Shown: positions 1 to 5,181 of the stretch, in pieces | Layout: each line of letters begins with the position of its first letter | Position numbering within the stretch: position 1 is the first letter of the stretch | Assembly (NCBI GenBank): GCA_039028235.1 | Contig: JBCCIN010000036.1 | Location: 1-21,027 of the forward strand | Origin: JANQPX01 sp039028235 | Lineage (GTDB): Bacteria > Pseudomonadota > Alphaproteobacteria > Geminicoccales > Geminicoccaceae | Reading direction: 5' to 3' | DNA length: 21,027 bases | Made by a program: the position numbers and the translations under genes | Notes under the pieces: model-generated | The model's input: only the letters and a program-made list of their open reading frames with translations | Database searches by the model: none | What the model was told of the DNA's origin: nothing

Positions 1-585
1 GATCACCGGTACCATGGCGACCGAGACCTTGTCGTAGACGAGCCCTTCGATGCCGTTCGCCACCAGCATCTTGATCTGCGGCGAGAGCTTGTCGATCGGC
101 GCGTCCTCGTGATGACGGATGAAGACGGAGGCCGACGACGGCTTGGCATTGCGCCTGCCGAGATCGTTCTCCGGCAGGACGACATGCACGCGAGCCGACA
201 TCACGCCGTCGATCTCCGAGATGGTGCGGGACAGGTCCTGGCTGAGCGCGCAGATCAGGCGGGCGCGGTCTTCGACCGGCGATGAGATCATGCCCTCACC
301 GGTGAACACCGAGCAGAGATCGCTGAATTTTTCGCGTGGCAGGCTGTGGGCCTGGAGGATGTCGACCGCCTCGGCGAAGCGGTCCTCCTCGACCATCACC
401 GTGAGCGACCTGTCCTTGGCGACGTCGCGGCTGGCGGCGATGCCGTTCTTCAGGAGGATCGCCATGATCTCGTTGGCGTCGCGCTCGTCGAGGCCGCTAT
501 GCAGCTCCACCTTGCAGGCGGCAAGGAGGAGGCAAAGGCCAAATCCGATCAGGCGGAGCGCGCCGGACAGCTTATGAATGCGCAT
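1..585 (-). CDS. sctJ: SctJ (YscJ/HrcJ/NolT) T3SS inner-ring lipoprotein, C-terminus cut by window edge
   Basis: This is the T3SS inner-membrane ring lipoprotein that, with SctD, forms the MS-ring-like base of the injectisome. Translating the reverse strand from the ATG at 585 gives 195 codons open to position 1, so the 3' end lies outside the window. The N-terminus is a lipoprotein signal: basic MRIHK, a hydrophobic stretch, and the lipobox LAAC with the lipidated Cys at residue 24. Family motifs follow: ISEIDGVMSARVHVVLPEND near residues 107-126 and PSSASVFIRHHED shortly after, both typical of YscJ ring-building domains. The C-terminal ring domain and any membrane anchor are not visible. 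It starts 41 bases after the sctI stop, as expected for an I-J gene pair. Family membership is clear; the start is the only good ATG before the signal peptide, although its ribosome site is weak. Confidence 0.93.
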   Translation of the reverse strand, partial: MRIHKLSGALRLIGFGLCLLLAACKVELHSGLDERDANEIMAILLKNGIAASRDVAKDRSLTVMVEEDRFAEAVDILQAHSLPREKFSDLCSVFTGEGMISSPVEDRARLICALSQDLSRTISEIDGVMSARVHVVLPENDLGRRNAKPSSASVFIRHHEDAPIDKLSPQIKMLVANGIEGLVYDKVSVAMVPVI

Positions 586-626
586 GCTCTCGATTCCGGT
601 CGTCGAAGAGAGCGGCAGGACGCGCT

Positions 627-1160
627 CTACTGACCTCGCATCAATGTGTTGACGGCGGTGGTGAAGCGGGACGAGCTGTTGGAGATCAGCGTCGTCTCGA
701 TCGCGTAGTCAAAGGCGAGCTTCAGGCCGGAGAAGGTGTTGGGCTCTGCGGTGCCCGCCACATTGGTCGACGCTGGCCCCGCCATCGCCGGGTCACCGCC
801 GCCGGCCGCACCGGCCGTGGTCGAGGAGGTGCCGCCATTGCGGAACACATCCTGATAGTCCAGCGAGCGCTGATGCAGGCCTTCCATCCGCTGCAGCACC
901 TTCTCGCCGAGGGCCGCGGGATTGGAGAGATATTTCGCTTTGCCCTCCGGCTGCAGCGTTTCGATCGCCGGGGCTTTGTTCTGCTGTTTCGACGTGTAGT
1001 CGAAGAGATCCATCTGAGACGTCTGATCGGTGCGCTGGGCCGCCGTCGCCGTCTGCGTGTTCGCTGTCGCCAGGTTGGAGGTCGCCGGATCGGCACCGGC
1101 TGCCAGACCTCCAGCGCCACTTGTCGCTGATGTCACGGCTGCCATGGGATCGATGGTCAT
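627..1160 (-). CDS. sctI: SctI-like T3SS inner-rod protein (YscI/NolB type)
   Basis: Probable inner-rod subunit, which joins the export gate to the needle and is itself a T3SS substrate. The 177-aa product has no signal peptide. The first 45 residues are Ala/Thr/Ser-rich and likely disordered. A middle segment (about 50-105) is helical and charged (KVLQRMEGLHQRSLDYQD), then comes a Gly/Ala/Thr linker. The C-terminal helix (143-177) ends in FTTAVNTLMRGQ, the kind of amphipathic tail closing on a TLL/TLM-x-x-Q pattern seen in SctI proteins. At 177 aa it is longer than YscI (about 115) and nearer to rhizobial NolB (about 164). A GGAGGAG-type ribosome site precedes the ATG. Its place directly upstream of sctJ supports the call more strongly than sequence similarity alone. 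Confidence 0.75.
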   Translation of the reverse strand: MTIDPMAAVTSATSGAGGLAAGADPATSNLATANTQTATAAQRTDQTSQMDLFDYTSKQQNKAPAIETLQPEGKAKYLSNPAALGEKVLQRMEGLHQRSLDYQDVFRNGGTSSTTAGAAGGGDPAMAGPASTNVAGTAEPNTFSGLKLAFDYAIETTLISNSSSRFTTAVNTLMRGQ

Positions 1161-1573
1161 GGAAACGGCTCCTCCCGAACTCGGGCTCTCTGTTTTCTTG
1201 CTTGGTCGAACCTAGTGGTGAGACGGCATGTCCGAAGTGATGGCGATCACATCCGCCGGATCGTTTCGTCAGACTTCACCAAATCGACGCCTGCTTACCG
1301 CATCGGGGCTTTCCTTGTCCACGGCATTGGAGGGATGGAGGGTTGCCGCGGTGAAAACACCCTTATTGCGATTGGGCATCCATCGTCAGTCGTCGATCAT
1401 TCCTGACTGCCGTTCGTTGCGGTTGGAGGGTTCCGCCGAACAGGCAAGGGAACGACCTTGGGAGCGACGTCCTAACGATGTGTGAAGTTCTGATCTCACT
1501 CAGTGGAAACGAAGGGCGGATGGAGTTGACAGAGCAGGATCGACGCCTGGCGATCCGACATGCCGTCTCGGGG
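1161..1573. other. non-coding stretch upstream of sctI
   Basis: These 413 bases separate sctI from the small ORF at 1574-1801. Short open frames on the plus strand (1215-1406, 1228-1485, 1478-1678) lack ribosome sites and read like random Arg/Ser-rich translation, so I do not call genes. The stretch contains one clear hairpin (1412-1441) and probably carries the sctI-sctJ leader or promoter. No recognisable promoter boxes were found. Confidence 0.55.
1412..1441. repeat. bulged inverted repeat (hairpin) in sctI leader
   Basis: GTTCG-TT-GCGG pairs with CCGC-CGAAC, giving nine base pairs with a two-base bulge around a 10-base loop. There is no T-run on either side, so it does not look like an intrinsic terminator. 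It lies about 250 bases upstream of the sctI start, where it could be a leader structure or processing site. Confidence 0.5.
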
Positions 1574-1801
1574 TCAGTGCCCCGGTCCGCCGCCGCCTGC
1601 GCCTGCGCAGCGGATGCCAGCGAGCATCAAAGCCTGCGCGGTTTTCAGCAGGAGGGAACTGAAGAGAGGTTGAGGTGAGGAGAGGAATTTGCCGACCGGC
1701 CTGGACAGCGAGCGCACGACGCGCTTCAAAAGCCCTGTGCCGGTCAGGACCGAACGGAGCAGATCGGCGCAGCCGCCGCGGCGCAGCAAGGATGCGCCCA
1801 T
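1574..1801 (-). CDS. hypothetical 75-aa basic, hydrophobic small protein
   Basis: I do not recognise this protein. It is called as a gene for two reasons seen in the sequence: a near-consensus ribosome site (AAAAGGAGG, 8-base spacer) before the ATG at 1801, and third codon positions that are overwhelmingly G or C, like the neighbouring real genes. The product is rich in Leu, Arg, Ser and Gly. It has an amphipathic basic first half (SVLTGTGLLKRVVRSLSRPV), a short hydrophobic second half (LFSSLLLKTAQALMLAG) and a Gly tail ending PGH. It contains two Cys and almost no acidic residues. It lies between the Gly-rich candidate secreted protein and sctI. It could be a small T3SS-associated membrane or export protein, or a chance ORF. 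An in-frame ATG at 1852 lacks a ribosome site. Confidence 0.42.
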   Translation of the reverse strand: MGASLLRRGGCADLLRSVLTGTGLLKRVVRSLSRPVGKFLSSPQPLFSSLLLKTAQALMLAGIRCAGAGGGGPGH

Positions 1802-1809
1802 CGTCCGGG

Positions 1810-1818
1810 CCTCCTTTT
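1810..1818 (-). promoter_or_regulatory. strong Shine-Dalgarno for the 75-aa ORF
   Basis: On the reverse strand AAAAGGAGG sits 8 bases before the ATG at 1801. It is the best ribosome site in the left half and fixes the start of the small ORF at 1801 rather than the in-frame ATG at 1852. Confidence 0.6.
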
Positions 1819-1899
1819 GCTTGTCACCGTCTATGGTCGTCCGATCCGTCATGTCACGCTGGTCTCTGTTCCTATCCTCTGGTTTCGAGCACGAAGGCC

Positions 1900-1945
1900 G
1901 TACGGCAGGTTTCGGTCGGGGGGAACTGACTTCCGCCTGCCGTAC
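1900..1945. repeat. 10-bp perfect inverted repeat downstream of the Gly-rich gene
   Basis: GTACGGCAGG (1900-1909) is the exact reverse complement of CCTGCCGTAC (1936-1945), with 26 bases between. It starts 37 bases past the stop of the Gly-rich gene and ends about 100 bases before the small ORF. No T-run follows on the transcribed strand, so a 3'-end stabilising or processing hairpin is more likely than an intrinsic terminator. The left arm also sits in a 10-base palindrome, GCCGTACGGC (1897-1906). Confidence 0.6.
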
Positions 1946-1982
1946 CGCCCCCCATGCTCAAAGGTGTCGATACGACGGATGA

Positions 1983-2813
1983 TCAGGCGGCATGCAGAAT
2001 GCCGGCATCGATCAGCTTGTCAGTTTTGTCGTACCGGCCATCGCCATTGAGGTCATTGGCGGCAGGCTTGCCGTCAACGCCACCTTCGCCCATGAGCATA
2101 TCGATGACCGAATCGAGCGCCTTGCTCTCATTGCAGCCGCTCAAATTCCCGTCGTCGATCTGCTCGAGCATCTTGCGCCCTTGCTTCACGACGTCGTTGT
2201 CATAGGAGTTGCCATCGATCTGCTTGATGACCTTGCCGAACAGGCCTTTGTCCTTCGGGCCGTCGCCGAGCATGTCGAGCGCCATGTCGATCAGCTCGCG
2301 CTTCTGGTCGGGATCATCGGTGTTCCGGGCCTGCTCAAGCAGCCTGGCGGCACCGCGTTCGCGATCGAGGCTGGGTGACTTGTCCTTGCCATCCCATTCG
2401 GAGTCCTCGACGCCGCCGCACTCATGCTTGTCGCCGCATTCCGGTTCCTTCGGACCATCGCAGCCGTGGTCGTCGCCACCGCCGCATCCGGGCTCCTCAG
2501 GCTTATCGCAACCATGGCCGCGATCCCCCGGCATCGGCTTAGCCGAGCAGTCATGCCCACCACCGGCACCACCAGGCCCGCCTTTCTGATCGAGAAGCTG
2601 ACCCAGCATGTCCTTGATGTCGCCGAGAAGATCGTTGGTCTGCTGGCTACCTCCCGGCTGCTGACCGCCGCCGAAGAGATTGCTGATCAGGCCGCCGAGG
2701 CCGCCATTTTGCATCAGACCACCCATGAGGCCGCCCATCAGGCCACCTCCGCCGGCGCCGCCAAACAAACCGCTGGCACCGCCGCCAAGTAACATACCAA
2801 TGACTGGACCCAT
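1983..2813 (-). CDS. Gly-rich, Cys-periodic, EF-hand-like protein; candidate T3SS-secreted harpin/translocon-type protein
   Basis: No known family is recognised for the whole 276 aa. Three regions are visible. Residues 1-86 are Gly/Leu/Met-rich with repeated GGLM units and a LLGDIKDMLGQLLDQ amphipathic helix, resembling harpins. Residues 87-133 are acidic, with Cys at 89, 102, 110, 118, 126 and 132; four of these are exactly 8 residues apart within repeated GCD-K/G-P-x-EP units. Residues 148-276 are helical and charged and end with an EF-hand/dockerin-type loop, DLNGDGRYDKTD (254-265), with acidic or Asn ligands at positions 1, 3, 5, 9 and 12. There is no Sec signal peptide. The ribosome site is strong (AGGAGG, six bases before ATG). 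Its slot between sctG and sctI is where Ysc operons carry yscH (the secreted YopR), so export by this T3SS is an inference from position and composition. A structural or surface protein of another kind remains possible. Confidence 0.8.
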   Translation of the reverse strand: MGPVIGMLLGGGASGLFGGAGGGGLMGGLMGGLMQNGGLGGLISNLFGGGQQPGGSQQTNDLLGDIKDMLGQLLDQKGGPGGAGGGHDCSAKPMPGDRGHGCDKPEEPGCGGGDDHGCDGPKEPECGDKHECGGVEDSEWDGKDKSPSLDRERGAARLLEQARNTDDPDQKRELIDMALDMLGDGPKDKGLFGKVIKQIDGNSYDNDVVKQGRKMLEQIDDGNLSGCNESKALDSVIDMLMGEGGVDGKPAANDLNGDGRYDKTDKLIDAGILHAA

Positions 2814-2888
2814 TATTCCCTCCTGAATAAGTCCAACTCTGACAATAACGGCTCAGGACGCCCCCTCCCGACAGACCCGACGCCGCCT

Positions 2889-2936
2889 ATTTTTCGGACA
2901 ACTCACCTGGCCGAAGCCGGCACGCCGCCGAAAAAT
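2889..2936. repeat. 9-bp inverted repeat after the 63-aa gene
   Basis: ATTTTTCGG (2889-2897) and CCGAAAAAT (2928-2936) are perfect reverse complements 30 bases apart, enclosing a small GC-rich GGCCGAAGCCGG hairpin. It lies 26 bases past the stop of the 63-aa gene and about 75 bases before the Gly-rich gene start. The T-run is on the 5' arm, so it is not a standard terminator. A role in mRNA stabilisation or partial attenuation is inferred. Confidence 0.55.
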
Positions 2937-2962
2937 TCCGTGCAATATGTTGTGACGGCCGC

Positions 2963-3154
2963 TCAGCCGTCGCTGCTCATGATGGAGCGCATGATTGAAT
3001 AGTGCAGCACGGCGACCGAGGTGCCGGCCTGCAGGACGGCATTGTTGAACGCCTCCTGTTCCTGCGCACTGAGACCGCTCGCCTGCTGCTGTTGCTGCGG
3101 GCTGGTCGCCGTGTTGGCCGGGGCCGCATTGCCCACACCGGTTACACCATTCAT
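2963..3154 (-). CDS. 63-aa small protein, possible T3SS needle/pilus subunit or small exported protein
   Basis: A short gene with a good ribosome site (GGAAAGGA, 7 bases before ATG) and strongly GC-biased third positions. The product has no signal peptide. Residues 1-30 are polar and disordered, with a Gln5 run at 20-24. Residues 29-60 form one predicted helix (LSAQEQEAFNNAVLQAGTSV, then AVLHYSIMRSIM). The small size, disordered start and C-terminal SIMRSIM helix recall needle subunits, whose last helix in YscF carries TIVRSMKDL. In its favour it sits directly after the YscG-like chaperone gene, as yscF and yscG are adjacent in Ysc operons. Against it, there is no clear P-x-x-P turn or first helix, and a second needle candidate sits beside sctE. 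The gene looks real; the function is tentative. Confidence 0.68.
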   Translation of the reverse strand: MNGVTGVGNAAPANTATSPQQQQQASGLSAQEQEAFNNAVLQAGTSVAVLHYSIMRSIMSSDG

Positions 3155-3200
3155 CGACCCATCCTTTCCTCAAAAGAAACTGTCTGGTCTTCGTGTTCCG

Positions 3201-3620
3201 TCATGCCGTGGCCGCGCCGCGAAGCCCGGCATCGATCACCGGCTTCAGGCGAAGGGCGATCTGCCGGCTCGGGCCGTCGCCGCCATTCAGCAGCCGGCGG
3301 CAGAGAAGGGATGCATCCACCTGATGACCGGCGAGGCAAAGGGCGATCAGCAACACTGCCTTCAACTCGTCCGGGCAGGTCTCGTTCATCACACCCGCCG
3401 TCCTTAGCCCGGCAATCGCTTCCTCAGGCCGGCCGGCGGATATCTCACCGAGGGCTCGACCGATCGCGGCAAGCGGATTGGCGGGCCTGAACATGCCGAG
3501 CGCATCGAAGATCGGTGTCGCCGCCTCGCCGCAGCCTCTGACGGCTGCCGAAAGGCCGATTTCCGCCAGCAACGTCAATGCATCCTCATCGGGCTCGTAC
3601 GCCGCCTGAGGGACATGCAT
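3201..3620 (-). CDS. sctG: SctG (YscG-like) TPR needle chaperone
   Basis: Likely cytoplasmic chaperone that, with SctE, keeps the needle subunit monomeric before export. The 139-aa product is all-helical with degenerate TPR repeats. The core begins LLAEIGLSAAVRGCGEAATP and continues through an AIGRALGEISAGRPEEAIAG repeat to DELKAVLLIALCLAGHQVDA, the layout of YscG/PscG (about 115 aa). The frame is open back to a TTG at 3677 that overlaps the sctC1 stop as TTGA, which could be translational coupling. I chose ATG 3620 because it has GGAAG eight bases upstream and because the 19 codons before it lose the G/C third-position bias. The gene follows sctC1 and precedes the 63-aa needle-like gene. Family assignment rests on pattern and position. 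Confidence 0.75.
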   Translation of the reverse strand: MHVPQAAYEPDEDALTLLAEIGLSAAVRGCGEAATPIFDALGMFRPANPLAAIGRALGEISAGRPEEAIAGLRTAGVMNETCPDELKAVLLIALCLAGHQVDASLLCRRLLNGGDGPSRQIALRLKPVIDAGLRGAATA

Positions 3621-3673
3621 GACGTGCTCTTCCGCTGCTGCCAGTGTCGTCAATGCCGTCACTCCACCAAGTC

Positions 3674-4264
3674 TCAAGTTCCGCCCGCACGGGCACGGCC
3701 GTGAATTACGTTGACCGTGCGTGTCGGCTCCGGCGCGAGCACACGATCGATGACGGGCGCTGCGATGGCCATGTAATGAGGCGGTGCGCTGAGGCTGAGT
3801 TCTCTGCGGCCCGCGTCGTAGACAACCGGAAAGCGCGTATCGGCGATCTCGGCCTCGGCGAGGGCTGATCTGGCACGCTCAAGCGTGGCGCCGTCGCCGC
3901 TCCAGGATCGAACGCTCTTTTCATCGGCCGACGAGATGAACAGACGGCCGCGATCGAGAACCCAGTCAAGCCGGTGTTCCGTAGCGAGATAACTCAGGAA
4001 CTCGCCGGACGTCCCCTCATGCTCATATCGCTTCACACGCCCCCTCACGTCGGGGCTGATATCGACGCTCAGGTCGAGATTGAAACCGAACTCGCTAAGA
4101 GCTTCAGGCAATGCCTGGTCGACGATCAGATAGGGATAGTGCTCGTCAAACCGATCCGACGAAGCGAGATCGTCCGCACCTGCGCCGGCGGCCAGGCCGA
4201 GCGCCGCAACGAAGCCCGTGCCAAGCAGAACGGTCGAAAGAAGATGCTGTCTGGTCAATCCCAC
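3674..4264 (-). CDS. sctC1: RhcC1-like T3SS secretin N-domain protein (SctC N0-N1 half)
   Basis: Stand-alone N-terminal half of the outer-membrane secretin. It has a Sec signal peptide (LLSTVLLGTGFVAALGLAAG, likely cleavage after AGAGA), then an N0 domain at about 42-108 (LDLSVDISPDVRGRV, EFLSYLATEHRLDWVLD, RLFISSADE) matching the N0 pattern of YscC-type secretins. An N1-like domain follows at about 113-180 (FPVVYDAGRRELSLSAPPHY). The 196-aa product then stops; the secretin pore domain is absent and the next gene is sctG. Split secretins (RhcC1/RhcC2) are known from rhizobial T3SSs, and the pore half is presumably outside the window. I chose GTG 4264, with GAGGG eight bases upstream, over TTG 4291, because it gives a standard signal peptide. 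First gene of the leftward operon. Confidence 0.85.
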   Translation of the reverse strand: MGLTRQHLLSTVLLGTGFVAALGLAAGAGADDLASSDRFDEHYPYLIVDQALPEALSEFGFNLDLSVDISPDVRGRVKRYEHEGTSGEFLSYLATEHRLDWVLDRGRLFISSADEKSVRSWSGDGATLERARSALAEAEIADTRFPVVYDAGRRELSLSAPPHYMAIAAPVIDRVLAPEPTRTVNVIHGRARAGGT

Positions 4265-4607
4265 TGAATGCGCCCTCGACGATGACCTCAAACAAAATCG
4301 ATCAGATGCTATTCATGTGTGCGTCGAACGATAGGCCGGACGTTAGCTGACGGACCAAGTGAAGGCAATAGAAATCGACTAGTTGTTTAATTGAATGAAA
4401 CAAATGAATGGCAATTGGTTATTGAATGATTTGCAGTTTCTAAGTGTACGGATTGCGATTTTGTAAACTTGTGGTTTCTTTTTGAAGAATTTCTCGACGA
4501 ATTGCTTGACGGAATCCAGCTCGTATGTCTTCCATCAGCGCGTTTCCAAGTTTGTGATTGTCAAGTGATCAAGCGTTGAAGCTTAGATGATCCGGTGAGG
4601 TGATGCC
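4265..4607. promoter_or_regulatory. AT-rich divergent control region between the two T3SS operons
   Basis: This 343-base region separates the leftward sctC1 and rightward sctE operons and is visibly AT-rich compared with the rest of the window, most of all at 4370-4500. It holds a 9-base direct repeat, ATTGAATGA, at 4390-4398 and 4421-4429 (31 bases start to start, about three helical turns), with a related AAATGAATGG between them. A small inverted repeat, TTCTT/AAGAA, lies near 4480. No convincing sigma-70 or sigma-54 boxes, PIP box, hrp box or tts box could be found by eye, so the regulator is unknown. Confidence 0.65.
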
Positions 4608-4847
4608 ATGATGTCAGCTCAGTTTCCGATTGTGGAAATCGATCAGGTTCTTGCGCAGGATGCGGATGGGGGGAAGGTCCGGTCGCTTCAAAAAAGCCTG
4701 GTGGATGTGGCCGAGCAATGTCGGCTGAGGCTTGATGAGGGCGTGTCTCCCGAGGAAGCCAAGCGATTGAACGCGATGATGGCGGCATGCAGCGCAGGCT
4801 TGGGGCTTCTGCCAGCTCTTTGGCAAACTCAGCAGGAAAGGGTATAG
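4608..4847 (+). CDS. sctE: SctE (YscE/PscE-like) needle chaperone
   Basis: Small 79-aa helical protein without signal peptide. Two helices are predicted: about 15-42 (KVRSLQKSLVDVAEQCRLRL) and about 46-72 (PEEAKRLNAMMAACSAGLGL, then LPALW). The pattern Arg/Leu-rich helix, a D/R-EG-x-x-P-E turn, and a second helix ending GLGLL matches PscE/YscE, where the second helix ends in GLGIL. In Ysc systems SctE and SctG form a heterodimer that holds the needle subunit. A GAGG ribosome site lies 7 bases before ATG 4608; ATG 4611 is an alternative start. It ends two bases before the start of the 70-aa needle candidate, implying tight coupling. The call rests on pattern and context, as these chaperones diverge fast. 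Confidence 0.7.
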   Translation: MMSAQFPIVEIDQVLAQDADGGKVRSLQKSLVDVAEQCRLRLDEGVSPEEAKRLNAMMAACSAGLGLLPALWQTQQERV

Positions 4848-4849
4848 CT

Positions 4850-5062
4850 ATGGGAATATTGAATGCAGCGGCCGGCGCTGTTAAGGGCGCCGTTGACGGT
4901 TTCACCGGCGGCGGCGGCGAAGGTGGCACCGGCGTCAACGGTCCTGATTTCGGCAAGCTTGCCGAGACTTTCAACAAGGCGACCGAAGACACGCTGAAGA
5001 TCACCGAGATCAAGACGGTCGGCGACGTCGCCAAGGATGCGGCCCGTCAGCGTCCGTCCTAA
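4850..5062 (+). CDS. 70-aa candidate T3SS needle/pilus subunit
   Basis: Small protein with no signal peptide, encoded two bases after sctE. The layout is an Ala-rich amphipathic helix (ILNAAAGAVKGAVDGF), a flexible Gly loop (GGGGEGGTG) and a second helix (about 34-65: DFGKLAETFNKATEDTLKIT, then EIKTVGDVAKDAAR). Helix-turn-helix in 60-90 aa is the needle/pilin design, but the P-x-x-P turn of YscF/PrgI is absent, so a NopA/HrpY-like pilin is an alternative. The ribosome site is strong (AGGAAAGGG before ATG 4850); the longer frame from 4787 would overlap sctE. Followed by a strong hairpin (5093-5123), fitting a subunit needed in large excess over SctD. Function is inferred from size, neighbours and the hairpin. 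Confidence 0.72.
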   Translation: MGILNAAAGAVKGAVDGFTGGGGEGGTGVNGPDFGKLAETFNKATEDTLKITEIKTVGDVAKDAARQRPS

Positions 5063-5092
5063 GGTCGACGGTCTTACGTCCGTCTATGGCAG

Positions 5093-5123
5093 CGGTCCGG
5101 CATCGAGAGGTGTCGGACCGTTT
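5093..5123 (+). terminator. intercistronic hairpin, likely attenuator between needle candidate and sctD
   Basis: CGGTCCGGCAT (5093-5103) pairs with GTGTCGGACCG (5110-5120), an 11-bp stem with two G-U pairs around a CGAGAG loop, followed by TTTGCT. The short T-run suggests partial termination or 3'-end protection rather than a full stop. It lies 30 bases past the 70-aa gene and 59 bases before sctD. Confidence 0.65.
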
Positions 5124-5181
5124 GCTCTCATCTCATGGCCGATGATTTGACGTCTTGAATTGACAGGCGAGGCACGAGCCC

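Noticed and set aside
119..577. Plus-strand 152-aa open frame opposite sctJ
   Set aside because: It is the antisense of sctJ: the reverse strand encodes a clear YscJ lipoprotein with lipobox and family motifs, and the plus frame has Arg/Ser-rich shadow composition and no ribosome site.
1215..1678. Short plus-strand open frames in the sctI leader
   Set aside because: No ribosome sites, unremarkable codon use and mutual overlap in different frames.
4411..4427. Possible sigma-54 promoter starting TGGCA
   Set aside because: The GC of the -12 element is not at the required distance from the -24 GG, so spacing and sequence both fail.
4265..4607. PIP box, hrp box or tts box for known Hrp/Rhc regulators
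   Set aside because: No TTCG pair at 15-base spacing, no GGAACC/CCAC pair and no good tts-box match could be found by eye.
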